A stretch of 64,000 nucleotides of DNA from Legionella maioricensis (GCF_023618015.1 NZ_JAJKBJ010000020.1:1-64000); one strand, 5' to 3'; counted from the first letter of the stretch, positions 17,823-26,860 are shown. Notes: generated by a model not told the origin, from the sequence alone. Translations and numbers: made by a program.

Positions 17823-19352
17823 ATGAATTTATTCAGTGTTGAATTTTATAAGGAGTTCAAATCTAAAACTCTTTTACAGTTAATTAATTTTTTGGAGGCT
17901 TCAGAGGCTTATGCAAATAATAGTTTAGAGCGCTTTCTCCAACGCCAGTTGAAAAAGTATCTTTTTGACTTTTTTCAAAGAAATCAAATCTCTGATGAGC
18001 AAAAAGATAGAATTTTAAATTCTTCTTGTATCAGTTTTTTACATGGAACGTTAGCTTTTAACGCTGACACTGATATGAATAAAATAGGCTTTTCAGCAAA
18101 TTTGGCCCGATATATTAATTTAATGTTCCCTAATCAAATGGAACAAAAAGAAATAAGTTTTTATACAAATCCCATTTACTGTAACGTAAATGAGCCGGCA
18201 CACACCCAAATCTTAAAACTTCAACAATCGTATGATTTCTCCACTATAGATAAGGAATCATTGAGCACTAAAAGTTGGGGGAATACACCTTTGGTATTAG
18301 CCTGTAAAATTGGCAATAGTCTTGCTGCCTTGGCCTTACTTCAAAAACATCAATTACTGGGAGTAAATATTAATGAGGCGGATAACTACGGTATGACCCC
18401 GCTGCATTGGGCTTGCTTTTTCCGGCACGAGGGATTAATTGCAGCATTATTATCTGCTGGAGCCGATCGCCATTTAAAAAATAAAAGCGGGCAAACCCCG
18501 TGTGATATATACACTGCAATTATTCCCTATGACCTTAGAGTTGTTCCCCAAAAAAATGTTACTCGCTCGTTCTGTGGATTACCTAATGTACCGCTTATTG
18601 CTGAAAATAAGATGGCATTTGTTTTCGAGGGTAATGCACAAGATCATAATATGGACATGAGTGATATGATCGATATCCTATTCCATATGGATAAAATTGC
18701 GTTTCATCGATTAGGTGTTAATCAAGCTCAGCTTGAAGCTAACTTATACGCGAGTGAATACAAACAATCGGTTCCCAATAGTGCTTTTGAATTATTTATT
18801 TTCCACTATTTTTACGATTTTATCCATGCTCGTAACCATATCCCGCTCTCTGAAAACATAGTGACTTTACTTAAGATGGCACCAGGAGACACCACGGAAA
18901 ATAGCTCTAATGTAGTGCATTCTTTTGAACAAGAAGAGGGGGAAACACACGGGCAGAACGATATTCCTTCAATTACTGCTGACTGCACCTTAACAGACAG
19001 TGTGGCCTCCCCTTTTGAGCGCGCGGTAAATATTATAAAAAATCACGGTACAGCTGGTGAAGCAATAATAACGGCTATGAACCGTCTACGAGATGGCCAG
19101 AAGAACCATTGGAATCCTTATTGGATGAATAGTGGTGCAAAACTTGAATGTATTATAGATGCAATTCAATCGCTTCAGGAAAATGATAATCTTGAGCAAG
19201 TCCTTACGGATCAGAACTCAACCTTGTATCAGGCTCTTAATATACAACGGCTAATTCCTATAACATTTTGGGGGAGAGCCGGCATCAATCAAGCAAAATC
19301 ATTAATGATTGTTAACGATGAAGTCAATCAGGGAGTAGAGTTGCATAGCTGA
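17823..19352 (+). CDS. ankyrin-repeat protein, probable Dot/Icm effector
   Basis: A 509-residue protein without signal peptide or membrane segment. Residues about 148-230 contain two to three ankyrin repeats (WGNTPLVLACKIGNSLAA; YGMTPLHWACFFRHEGLIAA; SGQTPCDIYTAI). The N-terminal 120 residues are helical and unrecognised, and residues 240-400 are unrecognised. Residues about 400-500 form the same module as the end of the lactone-oxidase-like protein (GQKNHWNPYWMNSGAKL), including 26 identical consecutive bases. Ankyrin repeats suggest binding to a host protein. A PmrA-box-like promoter, the isolated position and the following rpsI-tail copy all fit an acquired effector. I cannot name its orthologue, and secretion is inferred. 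Confidence 0.8.
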   Translation: MNLFSVEFYKEFKSKTLLQLINFLEASEAYANNSLERFLQRQLKKYLFDFFQRNQISDEQKDRILNSSCISFLHGTLAFNADTDMNKIGFSANLARYINLMFPNQMEQKEISFYTNPIYCNVNEPAHTQILKLQQSYDFSTIDKESLSTKSWGNTPLVLACKIGNSLAALALLQKHQLLGVNINEADNYGMTPLHWACFFRHEGLIAALLSAGADRHLKNKSGQTPCDIYTAIIPYDLRVVPQKNVTRSFCGLPNVPLIAENKMAFVFEGNAQDHNMDMSDMIDILFHMDKIAFHRLGVNQAQLEANLYASEYKQSVPNSAFELFIFHYFYDFIHARNHIPLSENIVTLLKMAPGDTTENSSNVVHSFEQEEGETHGQNDIPSITADCTLTDSVASPFERAVNIIKNHGTAGEAIITAMNRLRDGQKNHWNPYWMNSGAKLECIIDAIQSLQENDNLEQVLTDQNSTLYQALNIQRLIPITFWGRAGINQAKSLMIVNDEVNQGVELHS

Positions 19353-19390
19353 TTACAGGGAGCTTGATGATAATCGGGAAGAACTGCAAT

Positions 19391-19480
19391 AAAGTGCGCT
19401 TGTCCAAAGCTCGTTGAATTACTCAATACTCAAAACGTTAATCATCTATCGATTAATAGAAACCCCGCTGTGCGGGGGCT
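19391..19480 (+). pseudogene. decayed duplicate of the rpsI 3' end and terminator
   Basis: Hand alignment of 19391-19477 to 17389-17474 gives 72 identical of 86 positions with one extra base. It covers the last 17 codons, the spacer and the terminator stem. Read in frame, it gives KVRLSKAR, a stop, then ITQYSKR and the original stop, against [16 protein letters not shown] in rpsI. The internal TGA and substitutions show it is not functional. The terminator copy has lost its T-run. With rpsI it brackets the ankyrin gene as a direct repeat. Confidence 0.85.
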
Positions 19481-19592
19481 ATTTAACACGCTTAAACAAT
19501 TTGCAATTATACTCAAAGATTACAGCCCATGTATTTTTCTTTTGAACAAGTGTAATTTACATTACCTCTGATTTTTACTCCATCAGAGTGCT

Positions 19593-19625
19593 CTTAATAA
19601 TATCTTAATGGTCTTATGATATACT
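19593..19625 (+). promoter_or_regulatory. PmrA-box-like tandem repeat plus -10 box
   Basis: CTTAATAAT (19593-19601), two bases, then CTTAATGGT (19604-19612) is close to the tandem cTTAATatT consensus with 11-bp period. After 7 bp comes TATACT (19620-19625). The ATG follows at 19659. Spacing is identical to that at 17760-17792. Confidence 0.7.
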
Positions 19626-19658
19626 CTTGCATCATATTCTATCTTGAGAACAGTACTT

Positions 19659-21173
19659 ATGAGACATATATCTCTTGCCACTGCCCAAACAGCTAACGCA
19701 TGCACTTTAATCAGTATTGCCGTAATTAATGCTATTTTAAGCGCTGAAAATGAGCAAGAAATCTACGAAGGGGTAAAATTAGCTCATGAGGATTCACAAC
19801 GGAGGTATAGACAAGATTTTCCCGCCGTTATCAATGGCACAGGGCTATTGGAAACGCAAGCCTACGCAAGATATTATTCATCCGTATTTGCAAATCCAAA
19901 GAAACAGAGTCTGGTAGCACCTATTGATGGCCTCAATGTTGAAGACATATTAGACAATCGAGATGGTTTTATTCGAGATAATCGTTTAGAAGGTGTTGAG
20001 CTGGCTGTTATATTGTTTATTGAGCAAAATGCTGATGTAACAGCAGCCATACAAAAGCTTGCTCCAGATACGCAGATTAATTGGGCCACAATTACCGTAG
20101 ATGAGTTGCGAAGGATTGTTAGACCAGATAATACTCCGCCTCTGGCACAACAATTTCTGCCGATTATTACTCAATTGGATTCTCAAGGGATTACCATAAA
20201 AATGGCAGGGCATACTATTTCCTTAGTAAAGAAAGGAGATACTTATTACAGCTATGATTCTTTGACTGGTGATTTGTCGGTTACCAAAAATCCTCAAGAA
20301 ATGGTTGCTCATTTAGATACCAAAATAGTTAGAGATCAAGCCAAAGACGCGGAAGTTTATTTTTTTACCCCAATAAAAGATTTAAAGTTAGCTCCCAAGA
20401 CTCCCATTCAACAACCAGTAAAAAAAGAAGTACCAGTAGAAGAAAAACAGTATAAAGTTGAAGTTGTAGAGACGCCTGTTTTAAGCGCAGAACAAATCCA
20501 TGACTTAATTAATAATCGGCCTCTTTTTCATGACGTTGCTATGTGGCAACAAGTTAATGCCGATCTATTTGCCTTAATTGTTAGCAAACTTAATGGAGTG
20601 TTGTTAACTGTAGAAGATTGGGCGGTAATAACAGCAGAGCAGTTGTTAAATATAAAAAGCAACCCTGAGCAGAACCCGGAACCTATTGCACCTTCCTTTG
20701 TTTCGGGTCGTTCGAACAGCACATTACCGGCTACTCTTCCTCATGTTTCTATTCTTCCAGGTGACATCCTGCCTGACGAAACCGGCATAAAGAAGATTGT
20801 CCCGGACATCAAATCAATTGTTCGCGATGTGCCGGTTATAAATGAGCCAGAGCAACCTGTTCGAGATTCTGAAAAGCTAATGGCAATTATAGATAAGCTT
20901 ATAGAGAATATGTCAACACAACAAAATGGGCGTCAAACAACAAGAAACAGTCAATGGAAAGCAGACTTGTTAACTGATATCAAACAGGCGATGCAATCAA
21001 CAAATCCTGACGCTATAAATATCAATCAATGCATTGCTGATATTCGTACCGTATGTGCAAAAAAACGCAATATCTTGCATTTTTGGGCTCAACCCCATAG
21101 CGTTTCTGAATTTGAAACAATGTTGCGTGATGCAGAAATCACTACGTCTCAAGCCAATGTTTTAATACAGTAA
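19659..21173 (+). CDS. probable Dot/Icm effector with cysteine-peptidase-like N-terminus
   Basis: A 504-residue protein that I do not recognise by name. The frame opens at TTG 19644, but I prefer ATG 19659 (MRHISLATAQTANACTLISI). Near the N-terminus AQTANACTLISIAVINAIL places Cys15 five residues after Gln10 at the start of a helix. About 175 residues later GHTISLVKKGDTYYSYDSLTG offers a His and an Asp in adjacent strands. This Gln-Cys...His...Asp order is typical of papain-like and deubiquitinase-type folds, so a cysteine peptidase or deubiquitinase is a reasonable hypothesis. A proline-rich linker (residues about 245-275) follows. The C-terminal domain (KKRNILHFWAQPHSVSEFE near residue 470) looks like another recurrent Legionella module. 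The PmrA-box-like promoter supports regulation with the secretion system. Confidence 0.7.
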   Translation: MRHISLATAQTANACTLISIAVINAILSAENEQEIYEGVKLAHEDSQRRYRQDFPAVINGTGLLETQAYARYYSSVFANPKKQSLVAPIDGLNVEDILDNRDGFIRDNRLEGVELAVILFIEQNADVTAAIQKLAPDTQINWATITVDELRRIVRPDNTPPLAQQFLPIITQLDSQGITIKMAGHTISLVKKGDTYYSYDSLTGDLSVTKNPQEMVAHLDTKIVRDQAKDAEVYFFTPIKDLKLAPKTPIQQPVKKEVPVEEKQYKVEVVETPVLSAEQIHDLINNRPLFHDVAMWQQVNADLFALIVSKLNGVLLTVEDWAVITAEQLLNIKSNPEQNPEPIAPSFVSGRSNSTLPATLPHVSILPGDILPDETGIKKIVPDIKSIVRDVPVINEPEQPVRDSEKLMAIIDKLIENMSTQQNGRQTTRNSQWKADLLTDIKQAMQSTNPDAININQCIADIRTVCAKKRNILHFWAQPHSVSEFETMLRDAEITTSQANVLIQ

Positions 21174-21455
21174 ACCTTATAGATTTTGCCTCATAAAAGT
21201 CGCTGTATCAATCTAACTTTGACTGCAGCGACCTCTACAAAATCAAACAGACTCGTGTTAATCTCCACATGTGAAGAACACTAGAGTGTTCATCAATAGA
21301 ATACGTCGGTGCTTGCCATTTGCATCCGAAGGCTTTGCCTTGAAATCTCTTCTCAATTTCCAAGTACCTCTTGAGATTTAATAACAAACCTTGTGATGTT
21401 GATTTAAATACTAATAAATCCTAATTAATTTAAAAAAAAGAGCAATGTTTATATA
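21174..21455. other. intergenic before petA
   Basis: No open frame, strong hairpin or repeat recognised. Purine-rich AAAAAAAGAGCAATG lies just before petA; the ribosome binding site is weak. Confidence 0.4.
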
Positions 21456-22085
21456 ATGGTGGATGAAATTACTAATCTCAATCAAGAAGTGGATAAAGAT
21501 AAAGAGAAACCTTTAGATGAGGAACGACGTCGATTTTTATTAGCTTCTACCAGTGTTTTGGCTGCGGTGGGCGCTGCCTGCGCACTGACTCCTTTTGTCT
21601 CTTCCTGGCTCCCTAGCGCTAAAACCCGGGCAGCAGCGGCGCCAGTTCAAGTTGATTTAAGCAAAATGGAACCGGGCGAACAAGTTGTTGTTGCTTGGCG
21701 AGGTAAGCCTGTCTGGATTATCAGACGAACTCAAGAGATGATCCAGCATTTAACTGATAATGAAAGCTTACTACGAGATCCTCTATCTTTAGTTGAGCAG
21801 CAGCCGGAATATGCCAGGAATGAATTCCGCTCCATCAATCCGGAATATTTAGTATTAATTGGGATTTGTACTCATCTTGGTTGTTCACCTAAATATAAAC
21901 CTGTACCTGGGGAGTTAGGTTCTGGTTGGCAGGGTGGTTTTTTTTGTCCTTGTCATGGTTCAACTTTTGATCTCGCCGGACGGGTTTTTAAAGGTGTTCC
22001 TGCTCCTATAAATTTGGAAGTTCCTCCCCATCACTTTATAAACGAGCATACCCTTGTGATAGGCGAAGATACCAATGAAGGTTAA
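21456..22085 (+). CDS. petA: ubiquinol-cytochrome c reductase Rieske iron-sulfur subunit
   Basis: A 209-residue protein. A twin-arginine export signal (DEERRRFLLASTSVLAAVG, residues about 22-40) is followed by a membrane anchor. The Rieske cluster motifs are complete: CTHLGCSPKY near residue 137 and FFCPCHGSTFD near residue 165, supplying two Cys and two His. It is the high-potential electron acceptor of the bc1 complex on the periplasmic side of the inner membrane. It is first in petA-petB-petC, with 3 bases before petB. Confidence 0.97.
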   Translation: MVDEITNLNQEVDKDKEKPLDEERRRFLLASTSVLAAVGAACALTPFVSSWLPSAKTRAAAAPVQVDLSKMEPGEQVVVAWRGKPVWIIRRTQEMIQHLTDNESLLRDPLSLVEQQPEYARNEFRSINPEYLVLIGICTHLGCSPKYKPVPGELGSGWQGGFFCPCHGSTFDLAGRVFKGVPAPINLEVPPHHFINEHTLVIGEDTNEG

Positions 22086-22088
22086 ATT

Positions 22089-23300
22089 ATGAAAGGATTA
22101 TTAAATTGGATAGACGCTCGTTTTCCTTTGATCAGCACTTGGAAAAGCCATTTTAGTCATTATTACCTACCTAAAAATTTAAACTTCTTTTATCTATTTG
22201 GTTCTCTGGCCTTTGTCGTGTTGGCCAATCAATTTGCCACGGGTTTATGGCTTACCATGTTTTATACGCCAAGTGTGGATCAGGCTTTTTCTTCGGTTGA
22301 ATACATCATGCGCGATGTTAATTTTGGTTGGTTGTTGCGTTATATGCATTCTACTGGGGCTTCTGCATTTTTTATTGTGATCTACTTACATATGTTTCGT
22401 GGTTTGCTTTATGGCTCATACCAAAAACCAAGAGAGCTGGTCTGGCTTTTGGGGATGTTTCTCTTTCTTTTACTGTTGGCTGAGGCTTTTTTTGGTTATT
22501 TATTACCCTGGGGACAAATGTCTTATTGGGGGGCTCAAGTAATCACTTCCTTGTTTGGTGCGATACCCTATATTGGTAAAAGTTTGGTTATTTGGTTGAG
22601 AGGTGATTATTCAGTTACCAATGTCACTTTGCAGCGTTTTTTTGCCTTACATGTCATTGGAATTCCTGTTTTGATGTTATTTTTGGTGTTCTTACACATA
22701 GTGGCTTTGCATCAAGTAGGTTCAAATAATCCTGAAGGAATTGAAATTAGCAATACAATTGATGAGCAGGGCAATCCCCTGGATGGCATCCCTTTTCATC
22801 CTTATTATACCGTTAAAGATTTTGTTGGGGTGGTGTTTTTTTTGATCTTATTTTTTTCTGTAGTATTTTTTGCTCCAGAATTGGGGGGGTATTTTTTAGA
22901 GCGCTCTAATTTCGCTCCTGCCAACCCATTGATAACACCAGATCATATTGCTCCAGTATGGTATATGGCACCTTTTTACGCGATGTTACGAGCGATACCC
23001 AATCAGCTATTAGGTATTGTTTGTATGGGCGCAGCAATCGTGCTTCTTTTTTTTATGCCCTGGCTCGACCGCAGCCCTGTTCGCTCGATGAGGTATAAAG
23101 GAGCACTTTCAAGAGCGAGCTTGACGCTCTTTGTTATAAGCGTAGTGCTTTTAGGCTATTTAGGCACCCTCTCAGTTAATCCGGTACGATTGTTTCTTGC
23201 CAGAACCAGTACGATATTTTATTTCTCTTATTTTTTATTCATGCCATTTTATAGTCGCCTTGAATCATGCCGTTCCGTCCCTAAAAGAATAGGTCAATGA
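22089..23300 (+). CDS. petB: cytochrome b subunit of the bc1 complex
   Basis: A 403-residue integral membrane protein with eight predicted helices. Family marks are MHSTGASAFFIVIYLHMFRG near residue 90 (first haem-b histidines), FFGYLLPWGQMSYWGAQV near 137 (Qo region), ALHVIGIPVLMLFLVFLH near 196 (second histidine pair) and the Qo-site sequence around residue 287 (SNFAPANPLITPDHIAPVWY contains the PxHIxPxWY form of the PEWY region). It carries both b haems and the two quinone sites. It overlaps the petC start by 4 bases. Confidence 0.97.
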   Translation: MKGLLNWIDARFPLISTWKSHFSHYYLPKNLNFFYLFGSLAFVVLANQFATGLWLTMFYTPSVDQAFSSVEYIMRDVNFGWLLRYMHSTGASAFFIVIYLHMFRGLLYGSYQKPRELVWLLGMFLFLLLLAEAFFGYLLPWGQMSYWGAQVITSLFGAIPYIGKSLVIWLRGDYSVTNVTLQRFFALHVIGIPVLMLFLVFLHIVALHQVGSNNPEGIEISNTIDEQGNPLDGIPFHPYYTVKDFVGVVFFLILFFSVVFFAPELGGYFLERSNFAPANPLITPDHIAPVWYMAPFYAMLRAIPNQLLGIVCMGAAIVLLFFMPWLDRSPVRSMRYKGALSRASLTLFVISVVLLGYLGTLSVNPVRLFLARTSTIFYFSYFLFMPFYSRLESCRSVPKRIGQ

Positions 23301-24034
23301 TGATAAAAAAAGTTACGGTATTTTTTGTCAGTATCTTGTTAGCCGTGACTACCCCCATTGCTTTGGCGATGGAGATTGCGGCGCAATCCATTTCTATAGA
23401 TATAAATAATAAAGAGCGTTTACAGCGAGGGGCAAAATTATTTATGAATTATTGCTCTGGATGTCATTCTTTGAAATATATGCGTTATAACCGCATGGCA
23501 GAAGATTTGGGTTTAACTGATTTTGCTGGCCAGATAAATAAAAATTTATTAAATAATTTAATTTTTACTCAGGCAACGGTCTCTGATCCCGTTCAAATCG
23601 CTCTGCCTCCGGAAGATGCCAAACAATGGTTTGGGATTATTCCCCCAGATTTATCATTATCTGCAAGAGAAAGAGGTGCGCACTGGTTGTATCTTTATTT
23701 AAAAAATTTTTATAATGATGATTCCAGACCCTTTGGCGTAAATAATCTTTTGGTACCGAATGTTACCATGCCTAATGTCCTGGAACCATTAATGGGACAA
23801 CAAGCATTGGTCATTAACAATGAATCACATGATTCGTTGTTATTAACAAAACAGGGGGAAATGCTTCCTGTCGATTTTGATAACGCTTTACAGGATTTAG
23901 TGACTTTTTTAGTTTATGTTGGTGAACCAGCAAAATTAATTCGCTATCGCCTGGGTATTTTTGTTATTCTTTTTTTGACTATTTTATTAATAGCAGCGTA
24001 TTACTTAAAAAAAATTTATTGGCGAAGGTTATAA
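23297..24034 (+). CDS. petC: cytochrome c1
   Basis: A 245-residue protein. A cleavable signal (KKVTVFFVSILLAVTTPIALA) precedes the mature domain. The haem-binding CxxCH is NYCSGCHSLKYMRYNR near residue 52. A conserved PPDLSLSARERG segment near 117 and a single C-terminal membrane anchor (IFVILFLTILLIAAYYL) complete the family pattern. It passes electrons from Rieske to soluble cytochrome c. It is last in petABC, with no clear terminator before the sspA leader. Confidence 0.96.
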   Translation: MMIKKVTVFFVSILLAVTTPIALAMEIAAQSISIDINNKERLQRGAKLFMNYCSGCHSLKYMRYNRMAEDLGLTDFAGQINKNLLNNLIFTQATVSDPVQIALPPEDAKQWFGIIPPDLSLSARERGAHWLYLYLKNFYNDDSRPFGVNNLLVPNVTMPNVLEPLMGQQALVINNESHDSLLLTKQGEMLPVDFDNALQDLVTFLVYVGEPAKLIRYRLGIFVILFLTILLIAAYYLKKIYWRRL

Positions 24035-24186
24035 ATAAAAATTTGAGCTGTACTTTATTTGTATAAATAAGTAGATTTAGATGCAAAGTAACCCAGAGGG
24101 GTAAAAATGTGATAGAATGTTGTTCTTTGCTCTGTAGCATAGAAATGCTATTGATGCAGGCTTTAATGAATCCATAGGAGTTGCTA

Positions 24187-24807
24187 ATGGCAATTGTCGC
24201 AAAGCGCACCATAATGTCTTTATTTTCTGATGTTGATGATGTTTATAGTCATCAGGTCCGTATCGTGTTGGCTGAAAAAGGTGTTAATGTAGAAATTCTA
24301 GCTGTAAAGCAAGATGAGCCAGGCGCGGATCTTCTAGCCTTAAATCCATATGGCACCGTTCCAACATTAATTGACAGAGAACTCGTCCTTTATGAAGCTC
24401 GGATCATTATGGAATATCTGGATGAACGTTTTCCTCATCCTCCCTTGTTACCTGTTTATCCTGTTGCTCGTGCGGAAACCCGTAAAATGATGCATCGAAT
24501 AGAACAGGATTGGTATTATTTAATGAATTTCATTAACAGAGATGAAAATGCTGATCAGGCTCGAGCTAATTTACTTGAAAGTTTAACCAGCCTTGATCCG
24601 GTTTTTGCTGACAAGCCTTATTTCTTGAGTGATGAGTTTTCTTTACTGGATTGTGCCTTAGCTCCTTTATTATGGCGCTTGCCTAAATTAGGTTTGGAAA
24701 TTGCGCCAGAATTTCAAGGATTAATTTCATACATGCAGAGGGTGTTCAAACGTGAATCGTTTCAAACGAGTTTGACAGATGCTGAGCGACAAATAAGAGC
24801 GGCTTAA
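24187..24807 (+). CDS. sspA: stringent starvation protein A
   Basis: A 206-residue GST-fold protein: thioredoxin-like N-terminus (TIMSLFSDVDDVYSHQVRIV near residue 9) with LNPYGTVPTLIDRELVLYEA near 50, then the helical C-domain. I choose ATG 24187 because AGGAG (24176-24180) is 6 bases upstream; the frame also has a TTG at 24181. SspA binds RNA polymerase and reprogrammes transcription under starvation and acid stress. It is followed 4 bases later by sspB, the usual pair. Its position behind petABC is the common gammaproteobacterial order. Confidence 0.95.
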   Translation: MAIVAKRTIMSLFSDVDDVYSHQVRIVLAEKGVNVEILAVKQDEPGADLLALNPYGTVPTLIDRELVLYEARIIMEYLDERFPHPPLLPVYPVARAETRKMMHRIEQDWYYLMNFINRDENADQARANLLESLTSLDPVFADKPYFLSDEFSLLDCALAPLLWRLPKLGLEIAPEFQGLISYMQRVFKRESFQTSLTDAERQIRAA

Positions 24808-24811
24808 TATT

Positions 24812-25210
24812 ATGGCAATGACATCAAATAAACCTTACTTAATTCGCGCGTTCTACGATTGGATTGTAGATAATGAATTAACCCCTTATATACTGGTTGA
24901 CGCGACGTATCCTGGCGTCCAGGTGCCTAAGGAGCATATTCGGCATGAGCGTATTGTGTTAAATATATCTCCATCTGCAACGAGGGGACTTTTACTGGAA
25001 AATGATCGCATTGTATTTACGGCTCGTTTTTCAGGACAGACCGAACAAATTTTTGTTCTTCCTAATTCAGTATTAGAGATTTATGCTAAAGAAAATGGTA
25101 GAGGAATTGCTTTTGCAATAGAAGAAGATGAAGATCCTCCTCCTTCTCCCGATTCTTCTGAGCCTGAAGCGGGCACAAAAAATAAGCCATCATTAAAATT
25201 GGTAAAGTAG
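24812..25210 (+). CDS. sspB: ClpXP adaptor SspB
   Basis: A 132-residue protein. The folded domain (residues about 5-105) starts KPYLIRAFYDWIVDNELTPY and contains VLNISPSATRGLLLENDRI. A disordered acidic linker (EEDEDPPPSPDSSEPEAG) leads to a hydrophobic/basic tail KPSLKLVK, which is the ClpX-docking peptide of this family. It delivers ssrA-tagged proteins to ClpXP. It is co-transcribed with sspA. Confidence 0.95.
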   Translation: MAMTSNKPYLIRAFYDWIVDNELTPYILVDATYPGVQVPKEHIRHERIVLNISPSATRGLLLENDRIVFTARFSGQTEQIFVLPNSVLEIYAKENGRGIAFAIEEDEDPPPSPDSSEPEAGTKNKPSLKLVK

Positions 25211-25252
25211 ATTGTTTTGCACCATCATCATTAAGTGACGAAATAATCGTAG

Positions 25253-25303
25253 GTTGGGCCTCTTGGCCCAACAAAGGTTCTTGAGTTAAGGCAATGTTGG
25301 GCC
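25253..25303. repeat. GTTGGGCC hairpin repeat (REP-like)
   Basis: GTTGGGCC (25253-25260) and GGCCCAAC (25265-25272) form a perfect 8-bp hairpin with a TCTT loop, preceded by CGTAG. A third GTTGGGCC occurs at 25296-25303. It resembles the GTAGGTTGGGC-type palindromes scattered in many bacterial genomes, and no T-run follows. Confidence 0.5.
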
Positions 25304-25369
25304 AATCTCCTTAGCTTGACAGCTATGTACTCAAATGCGCAGTACCCAATAACTAGTGTGGAGCAAAGG

Positions 25370-26860
25370 ATGGCTAAGTCAGATCATGTCCTTTACCGTA
25401 GCGATCAAATCAGAGCTTGTGAGCAACAAGCCTTGCGTGTGTATCAATTGGATGAAAATGATTTAATGTCTCAAGCAGGAACTGAGGCATTTTTTTTCGT
25501 GCAGCGTTTATATCCTCAAGTGCGCCATATCGCAGTATTTTGCGGCTCAGGAAATAATGCCGGTGATGGATATGTTGTGGCAAGGTTAGCCCATGAACAT
25601 GGTTTGTCGGTTACAGTATATCAATGTAAAGCTTTAGAAGATTTACCTTCAGCAGCAAGAAATGCTGCTTTATTAGCTCTCGCTGCGGGAGTTGATTGTC
25701 AATCTGCAGATGAGCCTCTTGAAACCGAGGCTGAATTAATTATAGATGCGTTGTTGGGCATAGGATTAAAAGGACCTGTTCATGGTGTGATTGCTACGGC
25801 GATTCATCAGATTAACTCCAGTGGATTACCAGTAGTCTCTTTGGATATTCCTTCGGGACTGAATGCGGATACGGGATTAGTAGAGAATTTCTGTGTGAAG
25901 GCCAATGCGACGCTGACTTTCATTGGTCTTAAAGCAGGCCTGTATACTTTAGATGGTCCTGATCATTGTGGTGAAATTCATTGCCGACATTTACAACTTG
26001 AAGCTTGTCTTGCAAAATTAAAACCGTGCGCCTTTTTGCTGAATCATGACACCCTGCCTTTGCCGTTACCTTTACGGAAAAAGAACTCACACAAAGGGAA
26101 TTACGGAAGCGTCCTGGTTATAGGTGGAGGACCTGGCATGCCAGGTGCTGTGAGTTTGGCTGCTAAAGCTGCAATGCGCACTGGCGCTGGATCCGTAAAT
26201 GTCGCGACTTGGCCTGAGCATGCTCACAGTGTTTTACCATTGGTTCCTGAGGCGATGATTTGGGGCGTTAAAACAGCTAAGGATTTAAAACCACTTTTAG
26301 CTAAAGCGACAGTTTGTGTTATTGGGCCTGGGCTTGGTGAAAGTGATTGGGCAAAAACTTTATTTTTAGCGGCAATTACTTCACAGTTGCCCATGGTAAT
26401 TGATGCTTCTGCATTGAGATTATTATCAGAGTATCCACAAATAGATGATAATTGGGTTTTAACTCCGCATCCTGGGGAAGCAGGTAGTCTCCTTTCCTGC
26501 TCCGGGGCAGAAATACAAGCCGATAGATATCAATCTGTAGCTAACATACAACAGCAATACGGTGGTGTGGTGGTATTAAAAGGAACCGGTACTGTTATCC
26601 AGACGGATGAACAAAAGACTTTTATTTGTCCAAAAGGCAATCCTGGCATGGCTACGGCTGGAATGGGTGATGTATTAAGCGGTATAATTGCTGGTCTTTG
26701 TGCTCAGGGATTATCTTTATCTGAGGCAGCAAAGCTGGGTGTATGGGTGCATGCCGCTGCCGGGGATACGGCAGCAGAGACTTTGGGTCAGGTTGGAATA
26801 TTAGCCAGTGATTTGCTTGATATTTTGCCTAATATTTTGAATTGCAATAAAAAGAAATGA
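25370..26860 (+). CDS. nnr: bifunctional NAD(P)HX epimerase/dehydratase
   Basis: About 496 residues from ATG 25370 (GGAG 6 bases upstream). Two repair domains are fused. The N-terminal epimerase part (residues about 1-215) has GSGNNAGDGYVVARLA near 60 and a following SLDIPSGLNADTG. The C-terminal ADP/ATP-dependent dehydratase part (about 225-495) has KGNYGSVLVIGGGPGMPGA near 238 and GNPGMATAGMGDVLSGIIAG near 424. It repairs hydrated NAD(P)H. It overlaps tsaE by 4 bases, the conserved nnr-tsaE-amiB-mutL-miaA order. Confidence 0.95.
   Translation: MAKSDHVLYRSDQIRACEQQALRVYQLDENDLMSQAGTEAFFFVQRLYPQVRHIAVFCGSGNNAGDGYVVARLAHEHGLSVTVYQCKALEDLPSAARNAALLALAAGVDCQSADEPLETEAELIIDALLGIGLKGPVHGVIATAIHQINSSGLPVVSLDIPSGLNADTGLVENFCVKANATLTFIGLKAGLYTLDGPDHCGEIHCRHLQLEACLAKLKPCAFLLNHDTLPLPLPLRKKNSHKGNYGSVLVIGGGPGMPGAVSLAAKAAMRTGAGSVNVATWPEHAHSVLPLVPEAMIWGVKTAKDLKPLLAKATVCVIGPGLGESDWAKTLFLAAITSQLPMVIDASALRLLSEYPQIDDNWVLTPHPGEAGSLLSCSGAEIQADRYQSVANIQQQYGGVVVLKGTGTVIQTDEQKTFICPKGNPGMATAGMGDVLSGIIAGLCAQGLSLSEAAKLGVWVHAAAGDTAAETLGQVGILASDLLDILPNILNCNKKK

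Noticed and set aside
17440-21455. Complete integrative element in the rpsI-petA interval
   Set aside because: No integrase, transposase or second att site was seen; only the rpsI-tail duplication remains.
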